64,000 nt of DNA from Pseudocercospora fijiensis CIRAD86 (GCF_000340215.1 NW_006921537.1:4396104-4460103), one strand, 5' to 3'; counted from the stretch's first letter, positions 46,101 to 59,200 are shown. Made by a program: numbers and translations. Notes: a model not told the origin generated them from the letters alone.

Positions 46101-46894
46101 CTACCTTATTCTAGCTTCGATAATATCGAATTAGAGGTCGACTAAATCGGTATAGTCGACGGTATAAACTATCGCGCGAATAGATTTAAGAGTATAGTTA
46201 TAGATTCGATTAACTATAAATCGAATAATCTCCCGTAGATCGGTATATACGACCCTCGTAGAAAGCTCTACGGGAATACTCTATAGCGTAGCGGACTTCT
46301 AAAGCTTGCCTAGCTAGAAACTATTCTAGATTCTCCGAGCTAATTTTCCCGATTTAGCTCTTATAAATTGCCCTCTAGTCGCGGCCCTTCTCTAACCCGT
46401 AACGCGTAGAGCCTACCCTACTCGCGGCGTTAAAACCGGCTCGAGCATTACGGTATTCTAAACGCATTTCTTACTAACTTAGAGCTACGATACCTAGCCG
46501 ATAATATTAGGCGGGAGGACTACGAGCGCTAGACGGGATAGTATCGGGGGTAGATAAGAGTTACGGGAGCTTCTTCGTAGTATTATATTTATCTGCCGCG
46601 GATATTATTTCGATCGTTATAGAGTTAGTTTATCGATCTACGGTCGTAGTAGGGTAGACGCGTCTAGCTTTAATATAGTAAGCGATATTCGATTTTCGCG
46701 TATATATAGATTTTCCCCGGCGAGTAGTAGATCTAAGTTCTCTAGATTTTCGGGGCAGACAGTTTTCGTAACTACGTAGGGCTTTACTATAGCGGATTTT
46801 GCGATTTCCGATATATAATAGCACTATAGCTAATAGTATCTACCTACTACTACGATTACCTACACACGCGTACTAAAACCCGATAGAAACGGAT
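46101..46894. other. region upstream of the RecQ reading
   Basis: It probably includes the N-terminal part of the helicase on the minus strand (46.1-46.5 kb is Arg/Leu-rich in that frame). A short minus-strand frame (46630-46824) has many Arg/Tyr and no recognised motif. No inverted repeats matching a left end near 37 kb were seen. Confidence 0.35.
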
Positions 46895-47044
46895 TAGACT
46901 AGCAACAAAGGGTGTTATATAGTCTATATAGGAGGTTATCTAACTAGTATAGGGGTTAGAAAGTTCACTTGCGGGTTTAGAAAAGTCTGCTACGGAACAC
47001 GTAATTCTATGTCACATGCACGAACACCCTTTGTTACTGGTCTA
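46895..47044. mobile_element. TA-flanked MITE (Tc1/mariner-type ends), 146 bp
   Basis: 20-bp inverted ends: left GACTAGCAACAAAGGGTGTT at 46897-46916; the right end, read on the other strand, GACCAGTAACAAAGGGTGTT at 47023-47042. They match at 18 of 20, both mismatches being C/T at CpA. TA dinucleotides flank both (46895-46896, 47043-47044). No coding capacity. The left part is RIP-like while the last 50 bp keep CpA/TpG, so the RIP border runs through the element. GACTAGCAACAAA also occurs after a TA at 56201. Confidence 0.75.
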
Positions 47045-47841
47045 AGTGGAGATAGTGCACGGACGCTCTTACGGGACTTTAGATGGACTCCTCTCAAGAA
47101 CAAGAACGAACGGAACTTTGAAACATCGGAATGCAGGTCTACCGCTCGGCTCCGGGAGAGAGTCAGGCCACCACCGACGACAGCGAATTCCAACCTCCTG
47201 TTGCCGTTTCGAAACCGTCCGGCGGGCTTTGGTTCTAACGTCAATGACGAGGCTCAGATCACTGTCTCCGTCTCCGTTCATGTGCTGCTGTAGCATCAAG
47301 ACTGCCCGCCCACCCGGAGATGTCCCGCGCCTAATAAAGCAATATAGTCGGTCGCTATTCCACAAGATGAAGAAGTGCTGTAGCTGCTCAACGAAGTACC
47401 GGCAGCCTGACTGCCGACTGCCACGTCCTGAAACTGGGAATTATACTTGCACGCATACAAGGTTTATCCCATTGCAAGACGTTGGCCTCGCCGAACGTGA
47501 AGCCGTGGGGTCTGTCGCAGACGCATTGCTGCTGCAACGTGGAACAATCGATCGCCATGTTGGACTCCCATCGCTGGCAGTGCTGGTCGCTGTGCTCCTG
47601 GTCCTCCCGGCTTACGCATTCATGCTTGCTCAACGATAAATGCCTCCTGGTCAGACAGAGTCTCTTGAGGATCCTCGCACCAACTGCTCGGCGCTGCCAG
47701 TAGTGTCACCTCGCATGCCGTTGCTTATCAACTGATTGTTTCTCCTCTTTATGCTCGAATGGGAAGGGTCTCTCGCGAGCACGCCGCGCATCAGGTCCCT
47801 ACTGACTGCTTGTGAAGGCTGACGGCATTCCGAAGCCCAAC
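47045..47841 (+). promoter_or_regulatory. RIP-free upstream region of the single-copy gene
   Basis: Normal base composition with CpA/TpG present. Several frames on both strands are open for 60-190 codons, but the longest lack an ATG start, overlap each other and show no recognisable motif, so I annotate no gene here. By position it holds the promoter and 5' UTR of the gene at 47842. I see no confident TATA box or operator. Confidence 0.45.
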
Positions 47842-50071
47842 ATGAATTACTCTAACATGATAGAGGAAAAAGCGCTCAAAGTACGCATGGATGCCTAGAG
47901 GTGAAGCGGAGATCTGCATGCTGACGACTGCTAGAAAACATTCATAATTGCGACACTGGTTTCAACGATCGTTGGCACTTTCACGGCATCAATTGCATTG
48001 CACGACAAGATCAAGGAAAAGCAGGAGAAGGCTGCGAATGCGAAGAAGCAGCAACAGGGTGTAGATGACAAGCAGGATAAGGGCCTCGAGGAGCTAAAAG
48101 AGCGATTGGGAGAGCTCGAGAATAAGGCCGATAAAGGGAAGGAAGTATCAGTCAAGGACAAAAAGGCTATGTGGTCAACGTCGAGCTCACGATCAAGCTC
48201 GAGAAGCAGGTCGAGGGCAAGCAGCCGGCGCAGCAGGGCTCGCAGTCGAGGTCCTCGACAGGACAATCCAATGGAGGACGACGATTTTGCGCAAGCCACT
48301 GGAAGATCTAAAGCCATGTTGGAGGAGACATACGAGCAGAATGTTGGCCAACTCGGGCAAAACTTTGCGCAAGGCGATTGTAGGTTTCCTGCACGGTATC
48401 AAAGCAATGCGCACGCACACTGACATGTCCGTAGTGGTCACCGAGAATGCACTGCAGAAGCAAGTCATTGATCTGCAGCAGGTCGTGATCAGTGTATTGC
48501 AAGGCGCAGTCTCCGATAGTCGCGCACTGACCGAAGACGACATGCGACAGATTATCATGGCGCAAGATAAAGCTCGCGACGGATCAATTTCAGCCTTGAA
48601 TGCACAGCGAGACCGTCTCCTCGCCGAACAGCAGCGGAAAGAGCAAGGCGACAAAACGTGGGATTCGCTGGCGCCGGCAACACTTCCTACTGCGTCTGAA
48701 CGGCATGAGGCCATGCGAGCGCTGCCAGCTGTAGAAGCTGCACCACCCAAACCATGGGAACGACAGTCTGCCGACCGCAGGAACGTGCGTGCCCGCGAGC
48801 CTGTCCCTGCAAAATTTGCAAGAAGAGATCCATATCGGTCCGCACCAGGCAATGCCAGAGAAGTGTTCCAGGATCCCTTTGCTCCAAAGCCGCCACGAAA
48901 GGCCCCGAAAAATCAATATGGAGATCCCTTGGCGGCGACGGACAAGAGCAGAGAGAAGTATTCTGATCCGCTCGCGACGCCGCCCGAAAGCAAACGGAAG
49001 GGCTCGTGTCCGGACCCATTTGCCCCGCCTCCTGACAAGAAGAAAGGCGACAAGCATGCGGACCCATCTACTGCCGCCGCTACCGTGGCAGGCGTGGCAA
49101 CTGCTGCTGCTACAGTAACGGCAACGAACAAGACGATCGGCCGCAGGGACGAGCCTCGCAAAAGTCAATCGGTGCGTGGCGCACCACATGAGCTTCCTGG
49201 CCGAGCAGCATTGCATACAGGCACTCCATCTCGCATTCTGCCTGACGAACCCGAATGGAGGCCTCCACCGTCTCCGATGGGGAGGGGTGCTCCAGATGAC
49301 GCCAGAAGCCGCGCACCTTCTCGTGCGCAGTCCGTCCGAGCGGCACCACCAGCATTGAGCAAGTGGACGCCTCCACCGAAGTCTCGCAGAAATTCTCTCG
49401 CCCCGGCCGACAAGCTGCCAGCCAAGGCAGGATGGGAGCACGATGGCCCGCACAAAGCCAACTCTGATCCGGTCAAATCAGTCCGCCCTACGTCTGTCGC
49501 ACTTCCCGGGCCGCCGGCGTCGCCGACCAGACCAACCGCTGTCCAGTCGCCCCCTCTCTCGCAGCGTTCCGCGCGTGGTTCGCCTCCACCAGGCCCTGAA
49601 ACCATCAAATCCTTACCTGCACCGCCACCAGCACTCTTTTGCCGCTATGCGAAAGACCTTCAGAAAAACCCGTGGCGGCCTCTTGGCAAAGCATTCTCGC
49701 GCAGTGGGACTCACTCTTGTCCTGATTGCCACATTCCAATCCCGGTCGATACACGCGATGTGTGGGTACTGTCGACGCACTTTCCCAACTCTAGTAGCAA
49801 CAGTTTGGAGAAGATCAAGAATCGCGATTATCGTATGGATGCGCGATTCGTCGTCAAGTGTCATACAGCAGATGGAAGAGGATATTTTGCGTGCGTGCTT
49901 TGCGACAAGTGGAGGGATATCGACTGTATTTGTCGTGACGTCGATGCGCTAGTCAAGCATCTTGGTACAGCACACACGCCAGACGAGTTTGAAAAAGACA
50001 GTGATTTAGTACGAATGAAGGATGGGAGTATAGTGAAGAGTAGCACGGGAAGGGAAATGGCCCTAGCTTAA
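47842..50071 (+). CDS. membrane-anchored, Ser/Arg- and Pro-rich protein with C-terminal zinc-finger-like domain (three exons)
   Basis: Exons 47842-47880, 47935-48379 and 48435-50071 give 706 residues in one frame. The model rests on an ATG at 47842, the two introns listed separately and frame consistency. Domains: MNYSNMIEEKALK, then one hydrophobic helix, residues about 14-35 (KTFIIATLVSTIVGTF); a Lys/Glu coiled coil about 36-90; an Arg/Ser stretch about 95-123 (SSSRSSSRSRSRASSRRSR); a helical block about 135-225 (LVTENALQKQVIDLQQVVIS); a long Pro-rich disordered part with DPFAP/DPLA repeats about 300-370; and a C-terminal domain about 565-690 with CPDC, CVLC and HLGTAH, suggesting zinc binding. 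From memory it resembles an uncharacterised fungal family with the same N-terminal and LVTENxLQ blocks; function unknown. It is the only gene in the window without RIP damage and so probably single-copy and active. Confidence 0.8.
47881..47934 (+). other. intron 1 of the single-copy gene
   Basis: GTACGC donor, GCTGAC branch-like sequence, CTGCTAG acceptor, 54 nt, both edges on codon boundaries. The upstream in-frame TAG at 47932-47934 is its acceptor, which is why the frame cannot simply be read through. Confidence 0.7.
48380..48434 (+). other. intron 2 of the single-copy gene
   Basis: GTAGGT donor, CACTGAC branch, CCGTAG acceptor, 55 nt (1 mod 3), which moves the reading from the N-terminal frame to the long C-terminal frame and joins QNFAQGD to LVTENALQKQ. 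The alternative, a one-base frameshift, is less likely because the splice signals are good. Confidence 0.75.
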
Positions 50072-51399
50072 TTTTAGACATAAGTTCAGGCATTAGTCGA
50101 AGGTAGTATTATAATGTCCTAACCCTAAGCGTAATAATCCCTAAAAGAAATTCGATATACTTTCTAGGCTAGACGTGTTAGACGTTCCATTTATATATAA
50201 AAACTATAATATAAACAAAAAAAGAGATATCTCTAGCCTAGCTACTAAGCTAGCTAGGTATAAAGTGCTAGATATTAAATAACTATCCTTAGATTACTAG
50301 GCGGCGCTACGTCCTAGCAACTAATCTAAAAATAGCGAGTTATCGATATTCTATAATTTAATATCTATTTGATTTATATAATACTAATAATATTAGACTT
50401 AGTAAATCCTATAATTCTTACTCGTTAAATAATTAAGAACAATAGACCGCTTAGTATAGTATACTATGATTTTATAGCGCTTTTATATAAGATATAGTAT
50501 AGATAAGTATATTAGTAATTACTAGATAGGGAGAGATTAATGTCCTATAGTCTATAGTATTATTTAAGTATTTTAGCTGTATTACTATATAGTCCTTTCT
50601 TTTGCTAATAGAAATATCTAGGTATATTGTATTTTTTATTAACGAAAATCCTTTCCTTATACTTCTTATTACTATATATAATCTCGCTAAGTTAAAGAAA
50701 GGTTACGGTTACTAGTAATATAGTAATAGTAAGGTTTGGACTATTATAAAAGTATAGTATTATAATAATAAATTCTAATAAATTCTAGAGTTATAAATAA
50801 CTATATTATCTTAGACTATATATAAATTATCTTATTAAAATAGATCTAGCCTTTAATATAGTCCCTATTACCCTCTACTATATTAAATATACTATTAGGA
50901 CTTATAGTATCGATACAAATCGATATACTCCTTTAAGTCCTTAGAAGCTATATATCTAATTACGCTTTTATAAAGCTATATATCTAGATCTTGTCTTTTC
51001 TTAGCGTCCTAGTATATAATATTATATATACTAGTATTATTAGGATTTTCTTTACTCCCTTTACTAGATATTTAGATTTATTTATCGGTATCTTTTTAAT
51101 AAAAAGGACCTCTAATAAAGATAGAGACCTCCCTACTACCCCTAGATATCTTTCTACTACTATACTTAATTATCTAATAGATATCTAGATTTAAATAGTA
51201 CTTCTAAATAATCTTTACAATTATCGCTTTTAGTATATCTATATATATACGTTACTTACTAAACGATAGCACTATAGTAAGAAGGCCTCTAGGCATCTTA
51301 GTATACTAGAGTCTATCTAGACAAACTCGCGAAGATCTAGGATACTACTTAGAGGTATAAAGGAGGTAGACGTCCCTAGCTTCTATTAACTAGCTCCTC
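50072..51399. other. AT-rich RIPped intergenic region
   Basis: Begins within about 15-40 bp of the stop codon of the single-copy gene; CpA/TpG drop abruptly. No gene recognised; the short open frame near 50991-51188 is Phe/Ile/Tyr-rich noise of AT-rich DNA. It probably contains decayed element ends and the 5' UTR of the LINE that follows. Confidence 0.5.
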
Positions 51400-54300
51400 T
51401 AGCCTAAGAAAGCCCTAACCTACCCTAAGAGAGAGCTAGGCTAGGGTCGGCATTTAATTAGAAAAAGAGAACTACTAGATATAAGAGAATATAAACTCTT
51501 TAATCTAAGAAATAAAGGCCGCTACCTCTTACCCTAAGGGCCTAGCTAATAAATAGGTAGCCCCTCTCTCCTCCCTTCTCTAGAGATATATAACTACGAT
51601 CCTCTACTACTAATAGAACGCGATAGTAGTATAGTTAATAAAAGACCTTAGCGACTACCTACGAGAACAGAAACCTTTCTATAGGGGCTAGTAGCTAGTA
51701 TCTTAGGTATAGGTTACCTTTTAGGCTAGCTACCGCCCCTCCCCTAGCCTATATCCCTTCTATAGGAGGTATACGTAGTATACGTAAAAGTAGGGGATAC
51801 CTTAAATAGAGAAAAGACCCTTAATAAGAGCAATATAGAACTCTTAAAGGAGATAGTAGACCCTAGAGTAATTAGGGTTAGGAAACAAGCTAGCGGAGAT
51901 ATTACTATATTTAGAATATTCTAAATAGTAAAAGCCTAGCTCTAGAGGAGTAGGGAATAGATATAAGAGATATCCCTAAGATAACAGATCTTATAGGCAG
52001 CCTACTAGATACTAGTTTATAGGTTATATATAAGAGACTATAGCCCTAAAAGGGAGGAGACTATAGAAAGATTCTAGGAAGATAATACTAGATAGTACCC
52101 TAACCTTAAAGTAGGAAGAGCCTTCTAGCTAAAGAGCCCTAAGGCTAGGGAAGGACAAATATACTCCTTAATAGTACTCTATATATAGAGAGCTAGCTAG
52201 GTAGAAGATATTATAAGGAAGGGACTACTAGTCTAAGGAACTATCCTCCTAGTAGAACCCTTTACCTAGTAATAAAGGATAGTATAGTACCTAAAATACT
52301 AGAGGTTTATATATATAGCTAAATAATATTAATAGGGGTTAGGTATACGGAAAATACGTAGAGGACTGTAGAATAGACAGATACCCTAGTAGTAGGCATA
52401 TATATAGCAACTATAAAGACAGCTACCTTACCTAGTCTAGGGTATATAGCGTAAAGCTAGGTATATAAGTAAAGGCAAGAGGATTTAGAAACGTAATACT
52501 AGAGAAGTTTAGAGGGATATAGAGGAGCTAAGAAGACTAGATACTAATATAAAGTTAGAAGAGGCGAGCCGAATCCCTAGGAAAGTAGAGGAGAGAGACC
52601 TGTTAGGATACCTAAGAGAGAAGATCATAAAGAGACTAATAGGCACTATAAGTATAAAGAAGTAAGGAGATACCTAGACTAATAAACTTAGCTTCTATTA
52701 TACTAACAGAGGATAGTAGAGAGGGAAGATAAACAAATAGTAGACCCTCTACTATCCTCTAATATTAACTATCCTCTATATTATAATATATTATCTAGTA
52801 TAATATAAACTATAGCGTAAACAAGGTATAGAGAGCCTTCCTCTAATAAATAGACCCGAAGGAGGATAATATTCTAGCAATATAGGAGTCCTAGATTAAT
52901 ATAGCTATCGGAAATTTCAAATAGAGCTAAACACCTAGGCTTCTATATTATCGTCCTATACGGCCTAGACCCTAGAGTAGCACTCTATATCTCTATAGAA
53001 ATATAGGAGGCATTATAGGAGCTAAGCTCTTAGTATAAAAACCTACTATTAGTCGGTATAGGGATAGAAAACAATAGAGATACTATCTATTACTACTACT
53101 TATAGTATAGGCTATCTAGAAGCACTAAAGTAATAGCTAAGTCCTAGTAGGTAGCTTTAACCTTTACTATATAATATAGGGAGGCTACCTAGACTAGAGC
53201 TAGCACTACTACGTAGACAACCTTATTAGAATTGTAAAGGAGAATAGTATACTTCTTACTATATAGTAGAGGGGATAGTAATATAGGAGAACTAGAGGAG
53301 CGTAGGGACCCTTAACCGTGTATTCATTACCTAGTAGGGACTTAGCTAATACTAGGTTAATAAATATAGAGAGATAGGATTATACTATAAGCTAATCTCT
53401 ATAAGGATATAGAAGCTAGAGAAGGAACAGAGAGACTAAATACCGAGACCCTAGTAGAAAAAAGCCGACTAGAAGGCAGTTAGAGAAGACCTCTAGTAGA
53501 AGCTCCCTTCCCTACCCTAAGGACTATTTAATACAATAGAGTAGGTTAAGAAGGCTATAGTAGGAATATAGTTAGCAATATTAAAGTGCATTAGTAACAC
53601 TATCCTACTAGTAAGGCTATCTAGCTTTATAAAGATATCCTAGACAAAAGAGTATAGTAGAATAGTTAGCTATATACGCTATCTTAGGAGAGAGCAGATA
53701 AAGTATAGGATAGAAGAGAACCGTAGGGCGTACCTAGTAGCTATATATACTACGGGCAAACAGATTTAGAAAGACACTAACCTAGTATAGAGAAGAGCTA
53801 TAGAGCAGTACCCTAATATATAGAAGTTAGCTCGCTAGGTAAGGGAGAAGAAGGGAGAAAAAATAGGCCCTCCCTAATTCCTATTACTCTAGTCGATAGA
53901 AGAAGGGTATATATATACTAACGAAGGCAAAGCAGATATACTAGCTAAGCACTTCTTTTTTAGGCTAAGGGAGGCTAAGCTGTTAGATATCGTAGAGGAA
54001 CTACTACCCTAAGAGAGGATCTAAATAGATATATTAGTCTCCCTAGAAAAGATTACCTAAGTCCTTAAGAAAATAGTACCTAACTTAGCCCGAGGACTAG
54101 AGTAGATTACTAATAGGGTTAATAAGGAATATAGGCAGATCTTAGCCCTATACCTAGCACTACTATTTATAGTATATATCTAACTTAGCTACTACCTAAA
54201 GGTATTTAAGAAGTTAATTATAGTAGTTCTTAAGAAACTATAGAAACTAGACTACTTAAAGCCTAGTATATATAGGCTAATTGCCCTACTAAATACCCTA

Positions 54301-56200
54301 CCTAAAACCCCTAAGGCAATAGTAGTAGAAACAATCTTAAAGTAGGTTAAGGAGAAGGGGCTACTACCTAAATTACAAATAGGAGCTAGGCTAGAAAGGT
54401 CTATAATCTTAGCCTTAGATCTAGCTATATAAATAATAAAAACAGCCTAGGAGATAGAGAAGTTATATATAGTCTTAATACTCTAGCTAGATATCTTAGG
54501 AGCCTTTAATAATATATTATTATACGAGAGACTCCTCTATAATATTAAATAAAAGGGATTCCTAGAAGAAATCTGCCTCTTTATATAGTCCTTCCTCTAC
54601 GATAGGAGGATAAAGCTTAAAATAGGACAATTTATAGATAGAGAAAGACTATAAGAGATAGGTATCCCCTAGGGCTCTACCCTCTTACCTATACTATTCC
54701 TCCTATTTACCTCTATACTCCTCCCTAAACTAGAGGGCCCTTAGAAAATAGTTATAGGATTTGTTAATAATACTAATATTATTATATATAGAAAGTCTAT
54801 AGAGTAAAACTGTTAGAGGCTTAAGGAGGCCTAGAAAGAGTATATAGAGTAGGTAAGGAGGGATAGAGTAGCATTCGCCTCCTAGAAGTACTAACTTATC
54901 TACTTTATAAGGAATAGGAGGAAATATAACCTATAGGCTACTATCTAGATCCTAGGATACTAAGTATAACTAGAACTTAATATTAGACTCCTAGGTGTCT
55001 AGCTAGATAGTAAGCTTAAATAGGGGCTATATATTAGAGAGGCCTAGAAGAGGGGCCTTACTAATATATAGTCCCTCTAGGGACTATATAAGTTAATATA
55101 GGGTACTAGCTTTTAGAGAGCAAAGTGCCTATATAGTACAATAGTTAGACTAGCACTAATATATAGTTACTAAATCTAGGTAGTACTAGAAGGGATCTAG
55201 GAATACTAGAAGTACCTCTAGAAGCCCCTTAAGAAAGTATAAAACACTAGGCTAATATATATCCTAGGAGCTTATAAGAGTATACCTAAAGCGGTCCTCT
55301 AGAAGGAAGCTAATACCCCCCTATTACTCTCTATACCTAGGATATAGTAAGGCTCTTAGTAGTAAAGAGAGATACTCTCTCTATATAATAGTATAAAAGG
55401 AAAAAGTATAGAGAAATAGAGGATAGAATTAAGGGCCCTAGGAGACAAAACCTAAAAAGAAGAGCTACTACCTAAGAATAGGTTACTAAGCTAGTTAGCT
55501 AAGAGGTTAGGGTATAGGGAAGAGTAGCCTTACTCTAGATAGGACGGATATAGTAGAGTAGGAAGGCTTAGGTAGAAAGATAGGAGAAGGAGAGGGTAAG
55601 AAAAGAGGCCCTATAATAGGGTTAGAGTAGACTAATAGCTAGTAGATAGGACACTATGAGACAGTAATCTATCTCTACTTAGAATAGTTAAGACTAGTTA
55701 CCTTAATAGTTATATAAATTAGAATAAAATATACTAGCCTAAGATAATACCTTATAAAGAGGAGAGTCCTAGGGATTACCCTAGAATACTAGTACGGCTA
55801 GAGAACCTAGTTACTAAAATATATTACTATCTTCTACCCCTTAAGAAGGGATAGGTAGGAGATATATAGAAAGATAGGGATAAGTAACTAGAATACTCTT
55901 ACTACCATAAATAAAGGACTCTTAGTAATAGTAAGGTAGCTAATATAGGAAGGGGTACTCTACTAGTTCCTATTAGTAAAGGAGGAGATACTAATATAGT
56001 ATTAGGATAAGGAGAGGGGAGCAGAGGAGGAGGCCGAGGAGAGAGAAGGCTAAAGACTACCTAATAAGAGGAGCAAGTTAGGGTAACTAATATTATATAA
56101 AGTAATGTAGGTAGGAACTAGTACCTACGGAGGATAGTTATTTTACTACTAGCTTTTCTCCTTAGGTATATAGAGTAAGGCTGCTTATCCTAGTTAAGAG
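51400..56200 (+). pseudogene. Tad1-like LINE, copy 1 (heavily RIPped)
   Basis: ORF1 region about 51.4-52.7 kb (Glu/Arg-rich, zinc knuckles no longer recognisable). ORF2 begins near 52.8 kb with an AP-endonuclease-like start (NILAI*ES*INIAI at about 52869, family DILAIQEPW). RT follows: ILQLDILGAFNNILLYERLL near 54480-54535; GIP*GSTLLPILFLLFTSIL at 54660-54718 (family GIPQGSPLSPILF); catalytic GFVNNTNIII at 54757-54786, where the family has FVDD (both Asp to Asn by RIP); FAS*KY*LIYFIR near 54880 (family FAPxKYELIHFxR). The 3' end lies just before the TA-flanked motif at 56201. Non-LTR retrotransposons of this type copy themselves by target-primed reverse transcription; this one is inactivated at both catalytic Asp. 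Confidence 0.88.
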
Positions 56201-59200
56201 TAGACTAGCAACAAAAGACTTTAATATATATACTATAGTTTTAGTCTTAGCTTAGCTTATAGAAACTAGAGACTATAAGACGTAATTAATTAAGCATTAC
56301 TATTTTTACCTTATATTAGGGCTTCTTAAGTCGTAGTAATCGACTCTACTACTTAAATATCTAGAGATATAACGCAAGGTTCTTTTCTAATTAGCTAGTT
56401 TTAAGACTAAAGGTATATAAGCGCTAGAGGAGAAAAATATAGCGTAGTTATTCTATTAACGAAAGTAAAAGAAGGAATTAAACGAAAAAGATAAGGCCTT
56501 CTTAAAAGATACTACTATACTTATATTGTCCCTATTATTCATTTCCCGACGAATATTTTCTATCTATAGTAGTATTAAGATCGGCCCCTCTGTTACTACT
56601 CCTAATATCTCTATAATATCGAAAGATAACGAATAGCTGCTACTACTAGTTTTAAAGACTTTCCTATAGCCCTAAGCGATACTACAGCTATCCTATAGAT
56701 AATTACTATAGTTTTCGCTTAGTAATCCCTTCTATTAGACCTATATATTATCGATTTCGAAGCCGACTATTAGAAAGAATATCGGGTTCGCGGAGTAGTA
56801 AAACAGGAGCTTTAGTAGTCTAGAACTAAGTCGAAAACTACCTTCTAAGGGAGATACTCATAGAGTTAGGATTAAAGACATTAAAGATAAAGAAAATAGA
56901 AAGAATAATTCGGATCTCTAAATTACCTTATATTAAGAATAATTATATATACGGCAATAGTACGAGAAGGCGTGTTTATTAAAAGATATAGTAACGCGAG
57001 TTATATACTAAGTAGATATATCTTATTCGCATATTTAGAAAACTCGACAACGACGAGATTTGAATATAAAGACGCCCTTAACAGCTACGAGGTTTGCTTT
57101 TTTAAGAAGTGTATCTAGGGAAAATTACGACTATCTCTTTACTATAAATACCTTGTAAACGCTAGATACCTTTCTAGACGATAGGTCTAAAGCTAGTTAG
57201 TCCTATACTTTAGGACGAGTAGCCTTAGATAACGATAGTAGTAACGTCTCGAATAGTACTACTTTTATTAACTAAATCGAGACTATCGATACTACTCTAT
57301 TAAAAAAGGGTCGTATCTGCTTTTATAGTATTCTAATAGACTGCTCAAATCCTATAATAGATCTAAACTAGTAGTCTAACAAAGAAGATAAAGGCGATCT
57401 AGATCTAAGCGATAGATAACGACCTAATCTAAACGACTTCTTTTACAATTCTTCTTATTTCGATTTAATTTACTACAATATAACGAGCTTTCTACCTAAG
57501 TACTATACAATAGAGGATACTATAGAATTCCCTACTAAAATAGCTCTAAGATCTCGAATATAGTTCTATACTACTAGATGTCTTTGCAAATGTTCTAAGT
57601 AGCCTAAGTAGTTATAATTAGCTAAAGAGATTAAGAGAGGAAATAGATAAGTAAAGCTATATCGTATAGAGAAGCAAAGAGTGCTCTTCTATATACGACT
57701 AGCTGCGATATAGTAGCCTAATAGGAAAGATATATTTAATATTTAGATTGTTAAATACTATATAATACTATCGTAATCTCGAAAGCTACGTAAATACTAT
57801 AAGCTATAAAATAAACTTAATAGTTTCTATAAGTATAAGCTAGAGAATAAGTAGCGTCTATCTATTAATAAGCTCTATCAGGAAGATATAGCGTTATAAG
57901 AATCTTAGCGTATAACTACAGACTAAGCTAAATCTTATAACGAGTAGAAGGGCGTTAGAGGAGTACTAAGAGGTTGAAAAGTAGAAGCTAGTTTTGGCGC
58001 CGCTACTAACTTTAGTAATTATAAAGTAGTATAAGTAATCTCTAAAGTAGCTAGTAGGGTACTAGAAAAAATAATTCGAGCGTAAGACTAAATAATTTCG
58101 CTATTAAGAAATTAGGTATTAACTAAGCAATACTATATATATTATATAATATGCTTTAGTTAAGGTACCTTAATATTATAATATGTTAATAAAGATAGTC
58201 CTATATCTGTGTATAATTCTAACGTATAACTAGCTATAATAGGCAATGAATCCGAATTAGACTACTAGCTTTATAAAAAACTAGATACTAATCCTAAACA
58301 CGATAGGAGTTCTTTAAAAAACAACGCATTCTAAGATTAAGCCCTAAATCTAGAATCCTTAAAGAGCGTAACTATAAGGAGAAGTTATATTTGCTAGCTA
58401 ATAATAATAAGGCCCTCGCTAGTACCCTAGCCTAATCCGCTATAATGTTTAAAAATAGACCTATACTAATAGAAATATATAACAAATATTCTATAGTCTG
58501 CTCTACTAGTATAGCTTGCCCTCGTCCCTAGGGGCGACAGCGCTATAGCCCTCGTAAAATATCTACTAAACCGTTATCTAATTAAACACTGTCTCTACCT
58601 AACTATAGCGTAAAAGCTTGATTTGTATATCTAAACTTTGTTTATTAATACTATATGAAATCACCCCCTTTTACTTTACTAAAATAGCTACGTCCTACTA
58701 GTAGGAGACGTTCTTAATTAACCTAAGTAGTAATTAGTTACTATTGCTATTAGAAAATACTATATTACTAATATTTGTTTATAAAATTTCATTCTAGATA
58801 TGTTCTAGTTAAAGGAATATAATCTCTAGATCTTAGACTTTACTATATAACGACATTCTCTCTAGTAAAAATATTGCCCTACCTAATCGCCTTTAATCGA
58901 AAGATAGAAATAAAGCATTAAAAATCTACTAAGTACCTAGGATATCTATATAGTAAGCGCTAAAGAGTTCGTATAACTAGCTAGAAAGACAGCAATTAGG
59001 CTATAACTTTACAGCCTAAAAAGTTTAATCTTTTTAAAAAATATATATCTAGCTTAGAAGTTATATAGGCTCTAAGCGATTTCTCAAAGCTTATTTACTA
59101 TCGCTACTATATCTCCTAAAGACTATAAGATATTTTTAAACCCTCCCGTATAACTAATCCTTACAAGGAATTTATATCTCGTTACTACTATTTAGCTTAG

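Noticed and set aside
47046..47639. 197-codon open frame upstream of the single-copy gene, with overlapping frames on the other strand
   Set aside because: It opens at GTG rather than ATG, is overlapped by equally long frames on both strands, and shows no domain or splice support.
48193..49864. Many antisense and out-of-frame ORFs over the single-copy gene
   Set aside because: Shadows caused by its GC-rich, stop-poor Pro/Arg/Ser composition; the spliced plus-strand frame accounts for the locus.
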